Assembly: GCA_023241745.1 (NCBI GenBank)
Contig: JALQCY010000006.1
Span: 186,001 to 250,000, forward strand
Origin: Isoptericola peretonis
Lineage (GTDB): Bacteria; Actinomycetota; Actinomycetes; Actinomycetales; Cellulomonadaceae
Direction: 5' to 3'
DNA length: 64,000 nucleotides
The position numbers were made by a program, and so were the translations under genes. The notes below the pieces were generated by a model. The model was given only the letters and a program-made list of their open reading frames with translations. It did not search any database and was not told where the DNA came from. Each line of letters opens with the position of its first letter. Position 1 is the stretch's first letter. Below, piece after piece: positions 58,212-64,000 of the stretch.

Positions 58212-59495
58212 GTGGCCTCCATCATGATGACCGCGATGCCGTTCGCCGGGCACGCCCGGCCGATCCGCGCCGTCGCGGGCGAGCTCGTCCGGCGTGGGCA
58301 CGACGTCCGCGTGTACACCGGCCGTTCGTACACCGACGCGTTCGCCGACGTCGGCGCCCGGCCCGTGGCCTGGGAGGCGGCGCCCGACTTCGACGAGCGG
58401 GACTACGCCGTGACGTTCCCCCGCATGCAGGAGGCCAAGGGCTTCCGCCAGGTGCTGGTCAACCTGGAGGACCTGTTCCTCGGCACGGCCCCCGCACAGA
58501 CGACGGACCTGCTCGCCGCGCACGACGCCGAGCCGTGGGACCTGCTCGCCGGCGACCCGATGGCGCTCGGCACGCGCTTCGCGGCCGAGCACCTCGGGTC
58601 GCCGTGGGCGACCGTCTCGCCGATCGCCTATTGGCCGCCCGGCAAGGGCATCCCGCCCACGGGCCTCGGGCTCCCGCCGGCGCGCGGGCCCCTCGGCCGG
58701 ATGCGCGACGCCGTGCTCGGCGCCGGCTCACGGGCCGGGACGGCGACGCTGACGCGGCGCTACCAGCGCACCCGCCGGCTCGCGGGGCTGGCGTCCGACG
58801 CGGCGACGTTCGACTCCATCTGGTACTCGCCCCAGCTCGTCGTGAGCGCGGGCTCGCGGGGGCTCGACTATCCCCGTTCCGACATCCCGGCGCACGTGAG
58901 GTTCGTCGGCGACCTCACCGACGACGGGCTCTCGACGCCGCCCGCCGCCCTCCCGGAGTGGTGGGACGACGTCGCCCGGTCCGAGGCACCGGTGGTGCAC
59001 GTGACCCAGGGCACGGCGAACGTTGACCCCACGGACCTCGTCCTGCCCGCGCTCGAGGCCCTCGCCGACGAGGAGGTGCTGGTCGTCGTCGGGCTCGGCC
59101 ACCGCACGGCGCCGCTGGCCGGCCCGCTGCCCCCGAACGCCCGGGTGGCGCCGATGGTCCCCTATCCCGCGCTCCTTCCCCTCACCTCGGTGATGGTGAC
59201 CAACGGCGGGTATGGCGGGGTGCTCCAGGCGCTGCGGCACGACGTCCCCCTCGTGATCGCGGGCGGCGACCTGGACAAGCCGGAGATCGCCGCGCGGCTC
59301 GGGTGGCACGGCGCCGCCGTGAACCTCCGCACGGGTACGCCGCGCCCGGACAGGATCAGGGCCGCCTGCCGGGAGGTGACGTCGGACCCGCGGTATCGCG
59401 CGACGGCCGCCCGCCTCGGCGCCGAGCTGCGCGGCCTCGGCGGCACGCGCGCCGCGGCGGACCATCTCGAGGCCCACCTCACGGCGGCCCACTAG
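58212..59495 (+). CDS. glycosyltransferase, UGT/MGT-type (family 1)
   Basis: Predicted NDP-sugar glycosyltransferase of 427 residues with a GT-B fold. The N-terminal domain starts MASIMMTAMPFAGHARPI and RAVAGELVRRGHDVRVYTG. The C-terminal donor domain contains VVHVTQGTANVDPTDLVLPA and VTNGGYGGVLQALRHDVPLV. Similar enzymes glycosylate macrolides or small aglycones. GTG start. Acceptor unknown. Confidence 0.88.
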   Translation: MASIMMTAMPFAGHARPIRAVAGELVRRGHDVRVYTGRSYTDAFADVGARPVAWEAAPDFDERDYAVTFPRMQEAKGFRQVLVNLEDLFLGTAPAQTTDLLAAHDAEPWDLLAGDPMALGTRFAAEHLGSPWATVSPIAYWPPGKGIPPTGLGLPPARGPLGRMRDAVLGAGSRAGTATLTRRYQRTRRLAGLASDAATFDSIWYSPQLVVSAGSRGLDYPRSDIPAHVRFVGDLTDDGLSTPPAALPEWWDDVARSEAPVVHVTQGTANVDPTDLVLPALEALADEEVLVVVGLGHRTAPLAGPLPPNARVAPMVPYPALLPLTSVMVTNGGYGGVLQALRHDVPLVIAGGDLDKPEIAARLGWHGAAVNLRTGTPRPDRIRAACREVTSDPRYRATAARLGAELRGLGGTRAAADHLEAHLTAAH

Positions 59496-59504
59496 GCTCC
59501 CGCC

Positions 59505-60353
59505 ATGACCTCCCCGCAGCTGCTGCCGCTCGGACCTGCCCCGCGCCCCACGACGGGCGACGACCTCGCCGCCCGGATCCGCGACCTCGCCGTGCGGGCC
59601 GCCGGACCGAGCACGACGGGGCTCGACCGGGCCCTCGTGAAGGCGGAGCTCGACGGCGCGGACGTCGTCTCGCTCGAGCTGGACCTCACGGGCGTGTCGT
59701 TCGGCGGCCAGCAGAAGGCCCCCGGCGTCGCCTGGTCGCCGGCGTCGATCGCCTCCCGCGAGCCGGGCGCCCTCCGGCGCCTGCGCCTCGACGCCCACCC
59801 GCTGACCGCCGTCGACCTGCCCGTGGACGTCACGGCCGAGGCCCACGGCCTGCGGTTCGCGTGGGCGCAGGGCTTGGACGGCGAGGTCGGGCTCGAGACG
59901 GTCGAGCCGGACGACGCCCACCCGGTGACCGGTCACGCCCGCGTCGCCGTCTCCCGCGCCGGCCTGGTCGGGACGGTGCGCGGCCTGCTCACGGTGTCCC
60001 TCCAGTCGCAGGGCATCACGCTCAGCGACCTGGACGTGCAGGTCGACTCGCACGGGCCCCGCGCCGCGGGCCTGCGGATCGAGGCCAAGATCCGCAAGGG
60101 ATTCCTCTCCGCGAGCGTGCACGCGACGGCCTCGGCCTCCGTCGACACCGCGATGGTGCTCACGGTCGGCGACGTGCGCCTCTCCAGCGGCAACCCGCTG
60201 GTCGCCGCCATGCTCGGAGCCGTGCGCGGCCGGGTGGAGGCGGCCGCCGACCAGCGCGTCGACCTGGCCGCGGCGCTGCCGCCGGGCGTCCGGCTCACGG
60301 ACGTGCGGCTCGACGTCGGTGACGAGCTGGTGCTCACCGCGCGGCTCGGCTGA
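59505..60353 (+). CDS. DUF2993-like (LmeA-like) protein
   Basis: Protein of 282 residues without a signal peptide. Repeated LmeA/DUF2993-style strands such as HARVAVSRAGLVGTVRGLL, ISLSD-type turns and VRLTDVRLDVGDELVLTARL are seen. The family assignment is by style and moderate; LmeA is a lipid-binding factor in mycobacterial mannan synthesis. It starts 9 bases after the glycosyltransferase stop, so the two may be co-transcribed. Confidence 0.65.
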   Translation: MTSPQLLPLGPAPRPTTGDDLAARIRDLAVRAAGPSTTGLDRALVKAELDGADVVSLELDLTGVSFGGQQKAPGVAWSPASIASREPGALRRLRLDAHPLTAVDLPVDVTAEAHGLRFAWAQGLDGEVGLETVEPDDAHPVTGHARVAVSRAGLVGTVRGLLTVSLQSQGITLSDLDVQVDSHGPRAAGLRIEAKIRKGFLSASVHATASASVDTAMVLTVGDVRLSSGNPLVAAMLGAVRGRVEAAADQRVDLAAALPPGVRLTDVRLDVGDELVLTARLG

Positions 60354-60429
60354 GCCGGCCTGCACGGTTCCGCGCTCCGGGAGCCGGCCGTCCTGCTGGC
60401 CTGTCGGAGGCGCGTGGCAGATTCGTCGC

Positions 60430-60804
60430 GTGCCTGACCGTCCCGACGTCCCGCCCGCCCTCGTGGAGCGCCTCCGCGGCCTGCTCCGCTTCCCCGAGTG
60501 CGTCGAGGAGGACGCCTGGACGGGCGTCCGCTGGCGGGTGCGCAGGGCCACCGTCGCGCACGTCTTCGGCGGGGAGGACCAGCTCTTCCGCGTCACCTTC
60601 CGGGCAGACCCTCAGGAGGTGCGGGCCTTCGAGCACCTCGGCCACCCGTACTTCCGTGCCGGCTGGGGCGGCGACGTCGTGGGCGTGGTCCTGGACGGGA
60701 GCGTCGACTGGGGCGAGATGGCCGAGCTGCTCACCGACTCCTACTGCATCCAGGCGCCGCGGCAGCTCGCCGAGGCGGTCGGCCGCCCGGAGCCCACCGG
60801 CTGA
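60430..60804 (+). CDS. MmcQ/YjbR family DNA-binding-fold protein
   Basis: Protein of 124 residues with the MmcQ/YjbR fold: FPECVEEDAWTGVRWRV, FGGEDQLFRVTFRADP, and DWGEMAELLTDSYCIQAP. Structural kin bind DNA weakly or are uncharacterised. GTG start at 60430. Confidence 0.82.
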   Translation: MPDRPDVPPALVERLRGLLRFPECVEEDAWTGVRWRVRRATVAHVFGGEDQLFRVTFRADPQEVRAFEHLGHPYFRAGWGGDVVGVVLDGSVDWGEMAELLTDSYCIQAPRQLAEAVGRPEPTG

Positions 60805-60813
60805 GGGGCGCGG

Positions 60814-63132
60814 TCAGAGCGTGACCGAGGTCCCGACGAGCACCAGCTCGGACGTGTGCGACCCGGCCACGCCGACGTCGTCCGGCCGCGCGACGAACCC
60901 GGGCAGGTCCTCCAGCCCGCCGCCGGCGGCGACGACGCGCAGGTCCAGCGGCCGGCCCGCCTCGACCGTGAGCCGCACCTCGAACCCGTCCGGGCCGGGG
61001 GCGTAGAAGCGGGTGTCGAGCACGCCGCCGTCGACGGGGACGTCCCGGCCGGCCACGGTCGCGCTCCGGACGCCGGAGGCGTTGAGCTGCACGTACCTCA
61101 GGGTGTCGCTGGTGCCGATCCGCTCTCCCTCGCCCGGCGTCACCCGCAGCGTGAGGACCCGGGCGTCCCCCGCGGGCGCGGCGTCCACGACGTCCACGAC
61201 GGGCGCGGGCAGGTCCGCCGGCTCAGCGTCGCCCGCGTGCACCTCGTCGGCGAACATCGGGAACTGCTCCGACATGTCGGTCCCGGTGTCCACGTACTGC
61301 GCGGTCCAGTCGCTGGGCGTGGACTCGTCGGAGACCCAGTGCGCCGTCCCCGTGTCCGCGTCGAGCGCGTACGCCAGCCGCGTGGGCTCGGGGTGCTCGG
61401 CGTCGAAGGGATCGACGGCGAGGCCGACGACGAAGGCCCCGATGGCCAGCGCGGCACACCCGCCCACCAGGGGGAACGTGATGCGCCGGCCGCGGGGCAG
61501 CAGCACGGCGAGCACGGGGGCGAGCGCGAGGCCGAGCAGCGCCGCCACCACGGCGGGCGCCGCGCCCGTCTCCAGGCCCAGTGCCGGAAAGAACAGCAGC
61601 ACGATCGGCACCAGGACCAGGACCCCGACCGCCGCGCCCAGCGTCACGGCGACCCGACGCCCGACCTCCCCGCGGGCCACCGTGAGCGCCACGAGCGCGG
61701 CCACGGCGCCCGCGAGCGCCGGCAGCGCCGCGAGGTAGGAGCCTCCGGGGGTGAACTCCGCCAGCACCACGCCGAGGACGGCGAGCCAGCCGAGCGCCCC
61801 GACCGCGAGCGCCGGGCCGCCGAGCGAACGGCGCAGGCCGACGAACCAGGCGGTCAGCACCGTGGCGACGATGCCGATCAGCGCGACGCGGAAACCCCAC
61901 GGCCGCCACGGGTCGAGCATCTCGTCGTAGCCGGGACGCAGCACGCCCATCAGCCACCACAGGGCCGCCGCCCCCGCGACCGCACCGACGACCGGCACGA
62001 GGGCCGAGGCGAAGCCGAGCGCGAGGCGGCCGGCGCTCGTGCGCTCGCCGCGCACCTCGCCGCGGCGCACGAGGACGACCGCGAGCGCGCCGACGGCGAG
62101 CACGGCCGCGACCGCGAGCGGCCACACCAGCCACCCGGGGTAGCGCACGAGCACGCCGCCCGGCAGCGGGAAGTAGGTCGCGTCGTCGGCCGACGGCTGC
62201 GCGAGCGCGGCGGCGTCGCCGTCACCCAGCTCCCGCGCCAGGGCGAGCATGTTCGAGCCGTGGTGCTGCAGGCTCGCGAGCGACATCCGCTCGGGCGTGT
62301 CCTGCGGCGCGTGGTACGTGGCGGAGCCGTCGATGTACGCGGAGTTGAGCCCGGTGAAGCGGCCGTCGGGGTCGTCGAGGAACGGCGAGAAGTCGGTGTC
62401 GTTCGGCAGGATCCGGTAGACCTCGACCGCGAGCGAGCTGCCCACGGGGTAGGGCACCTGGGCGTACGCGTCGACGAGGGCGGCGTTGCCGTCGGAGGTC
62501 TCGAACATGATGGCCGGCCCCGACGACCCGCGGGCCTCGACGTTGACCACCACCCCGCCGCCGGCGGCGCGCGGGTCCGCGTGCGCGAACGCCTCCGCGC
62601 CGCACAGGCAGGCCTCCTCGGCGTCGGTGAACACGAGGACGAGGTCGTTGCGCAGCGGCTCGCCGGCGCCGAGCGCACGGGCGGTCTCCAGCAGCGTGGC
62701 CACGCCGGCACCGTCGTCGTTGGCGCCGTACGACACCTCGGCCGAGTCGTAGTGGGCGACGAGGAACACCGACCCGGTGGAGTCCGTGCCCGGGATCGTC
62801 GCGACGACGTTCTTCGTGGCGGCGACACGGCTCTGGTCGCCCAGCCGGCCCGACATGCCGACGCCGTCGACCACCTCGGGGTCGAGGCCGAGCCCTTCGA
62901 GGTCCGCGACGATCGTGTCGCGCACGGCCGCGGCCGCGGCCGTGCCGTGCGGGTGCACCTCGGCCCCCACCGCCTCCACGGTGGCGAACGCCCGCTCGGC
63001 GCTGAACTCGTCCGCGGCGGCGTCCGCAGGGCGCGCCGACGGCGGCAGCACGGACCACACGGCGAGCGCTGCCAGGACGAGCAGGAACAGGGAGCACGCG
63101 AGCGACGTCGCCCACGACCGGGTTCGGGTCAC
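60814..63132 (-). CDS. M28 family peptidase, membrane-anchored
   Basis: Zinc aminopeptidase-like protein of 772 residues. One N-terminal membrane helix is followed by the M28 domain: VAHYDSAEVSYGANDDGAG (His and Asp ligands), TDAEEACLCGAEAF (catalytic Glu), ILPNDTDFSPF (Asp) and TYHAPQDTPERM (last His). The C-terminal half has about eight helices plus a final beta-rich region. This is the layout of Fxna/ERMP1-like bacterial M28 proteins. Confidence 0.9.
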   Translation of the reverse strand: MTRTRSWATSLACSLFLLVLAALAVWSVLPPSARPADAAADEFSAERAFATVEAVGAEVHPHGTAAAAAVRDTIVADLEGLGLDPEVVDGVGMSGRLGDQSRVAATKNVVATIPGTDSTGSVFLVAHYDSAEVSYGANDDGAGVATLLETARALGAGEPLRNDLVLVFTDAEEACLCGAEAFAHADPRAAGGGVVVNVEARGSSGPAIMFETSDGNAALVDAYAQVPYPVGSSLAVEVYRILPNDTDFSPFLDDPDGRFTGLNSAYIDGSATYHAPQDTPERMSLASLQHHGSNMLALARELGDGDAAALAQPSADDATYFPLPGGVLVRYPGWLVWPLAVAAVLAVGALAVVLVRRGEVRGERTSAGRLALGFASALVPVVGAVAGAAALWWLMGVLRPGYDEMLDPWRPWGFRVALIGIVATVLTAWFVGLRRSLGGPALAVGALGWLAVLGVVLAEFTPGGSYLAALPALAGAVAALVALTVARGEVGRRVAVTLGAAVGVLVLVPIVLLFFPALGLETGAAPAVVAALLGLALAPVLAVLLPRGRRITFPLVGGCAALAIGAFVVGLAVDPFDAEHPEPTRLAYALDADTGTAHWVSDESTPSDWTAQYVDTGTDMSEQFPMFADEVHAGDAEPADLPAPVVDVVDAAPAGDARVLTLRVTPGEGERIGTSDTLRYVQLNASGVRSATVAGRDVPVDGGVLDTRFYAPGPDGFEVRLTVEAGRPLDLRVVAAGGGLEDLPGFVARPDDVGVAGSHTSELVLVGTSVTL

Positions 63133-63225
63133 GGGCGCACGCTAGCCGCGGCCGGTCCCCGTGGCCCAATCGTGCCCCCGGGCGCCCGCGGTCGGGCACC
63201 CGGGCCGACGTGGTTGGATCGGCCC

Positions 63226-64000
63226 GTGCGCGCGATGACGTTCGACCGGTTCGGCGGCCCCGTGACGGTCCGCGACGTGCCCGACCCCGTCGCCCCGCCC
63301 GGGGGCGTGGTGGTGCGGGTGCACGCGAGCGGCCTGTGCCTCAGCGACTGGCACGCGTGGGCCGGGCACGACGACGACATCACCACGCTGCCCCACGTGC
63401 CCGGCCACGAGCTGGCCGGGGTCGTCGCGGCGGCCGGCCCCGGGGTGACCCGGTGGCGCGCCGGCGACCGTGTCACGTCCCCGTTCGTCTGCGGGTGCGG
63501 GCGGTGCGCGTGGTGCCGCTCCGGGCAGGCGCAGGTCTGCCCCGAGCAGACCCAGCCCGGGTTCACGCACGCCGGGTCGTTCGCGGAGCTCGTGGTGCTG
63601 CACGCGGCCGACACCAATCTCGTGGCCCTGCCCGACGACGTCGACGACGCGACGGCGGCGAGCCTCGGCTGCCGCTTCGCGACCGCCTACCGCGCGGTCG
63701 CGGGACGTGCACGGGTGCGCGCGGGCGAGCAGGTGGTCGTCGTCGGCGCGGGCGGCGTGGGGCTGAGCGCCGTCATGGTCGCCGCCGCGCTCGGTGCGCA
63801 CGTCGTCGCCGTCGACCGGCACGAGGGCGCGCTCGCCGCCGCCCGCCGGGCGGGGGCCGCGGAGACCGTGCTCGCCGCCGACGGCCTCGACGTGCCCGCC
63901 GCCGTGCAGGGGCTCACCGGCGGCTGCCACGTGAGCGTCGACGCCGTGGGCAGCGAGCGCACCTGCGCGGACGCGATCGCCAGCCTGCGCCGCCGCGGGC
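63226..64000 (+). CDS. zinc-dependent alcohol dehydrogenase family protein (partial, 3' end beyond window)
   Basis: Medium-chain dehydrogenase, 258 codons visible. Catalytic zinc ligands Cys38 in HASGLCLSDWHAW and His in PHVPGHELAG; structural zinc cysteines in VCGCGRCAWCRSGQAQVC; NAD(P) site in VVVVGAGGVGLSAVMV. GTG at 63226 gives the normal N-terminus, with ATG three codons later possible. The window ends inside the coenzyme domain. Confidence 0.92.
   Translation, partial: MRAMTFDRFGGPVTVRDVPDPVAPPGGVVVRVHASGLCLSDWHAWAGHDDDITTLPHVPGHELAGVVAAAGPGVTRWRAGDRVTSPFVCGCGRCAWCRSGQAQVCPEQTQPGFTHAGSFAELVVLHAADTNLVALPDDVDDATAASLGCRFATAYRAVAGRARVRAGEQVVVVGAGGVGLSAVMVAAALGAHVVAVDRHEGALAAARRAGAAETVLAADGLDVPAAVQGLTGGCHVSVDAVGSERTCADAIASLRRRG

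Overview
The window is very GC-rich, densely packed actinobacterial chromosome. Gene order (comM-dprA-xerC, rnhB-lepB, rplS-trmD-rimM-rpsP, ffh, amtB-glnK-glnD, ftsY-smc), frequent GTG starts, ATGA/GTGA/TGATG overlaps, GlnR-type nitrogen control, a T-box on ileS and several F420-linked genes point to a member of the Micrococcales, most likely Cellulomonadaceae or Promicromonosporaceae (Cellulomonas, Cellulosimicrobium, Isoptericola). The genus is inferred from gene content only. No tRNA, rRNA, CRISPR array, insertion sequence or prophage was seen.

1-22.7 kb is conserved core, almost all on the minus strand. After a plus-strand M23 peptidase come xerC, dprA, comM and yraN, then DUF2469-rnhB-lepB, rplS, trmD, rimM, khpA and rpsP, an amidohydrolase, ffh, the ammonium module (glnD, glnK, amtB under a candidate GlnR operator), ftsY, a small membrane protein, smc and ndk. 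This block holds translation, secretion, chromosome condensation and nitrogen sensing. Several terminators and one possible RNA switch (trmD-rplS) lie between the genes.

22.7-36 kb is mixed. A lone AbiEi/DUF559-type gene is bracketed by two related inverted repeats. DUF4233 is separated from folC by an inserted block (DHA2 exporter, TetR, and a PTS-type dihydroxyacetone kinase dhaKLM). After folC there is a divergent F420-type reductase/TetR pair with palindromic operators, then a long ileS preceded by an actinobacterial T-box leader.

36-64 kb is accessory: a truncated DUF1801 remnant, GNAT and LysE genes, a TetR/DoxX pair, a sulfite-oxidase-like molybdoenzyme, a divergent HxlR/methyltransferase pair, and a two-component system whose kinase carries an unusual C-terminal transmembrane plus extracytoplasmic extension. 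Next come a PAP2 phosphatase and a three-gene transporter matching the proposed F420-0 uptake cassette, close to two more F420-type enzymes. A PhoD operon ending in a 30-residue membrane peptide and DUF6766 follows, then a MerR/P1-peptidase operon divergent from a CPYC flavoprotein, a glycosyltransferase, an M28 membrane peptidase and a partial zinc alcohol dehydrogenase.

The points most worth following are the repeat-bracketed AbiEi/DUF559 gene, the three-part complementary sequence between trmD and rplS, the kinase extension, the F420 neighbourhood, and a GlnD that ends before any ACT domain and has a terminator-like hairpin in its 5' end.
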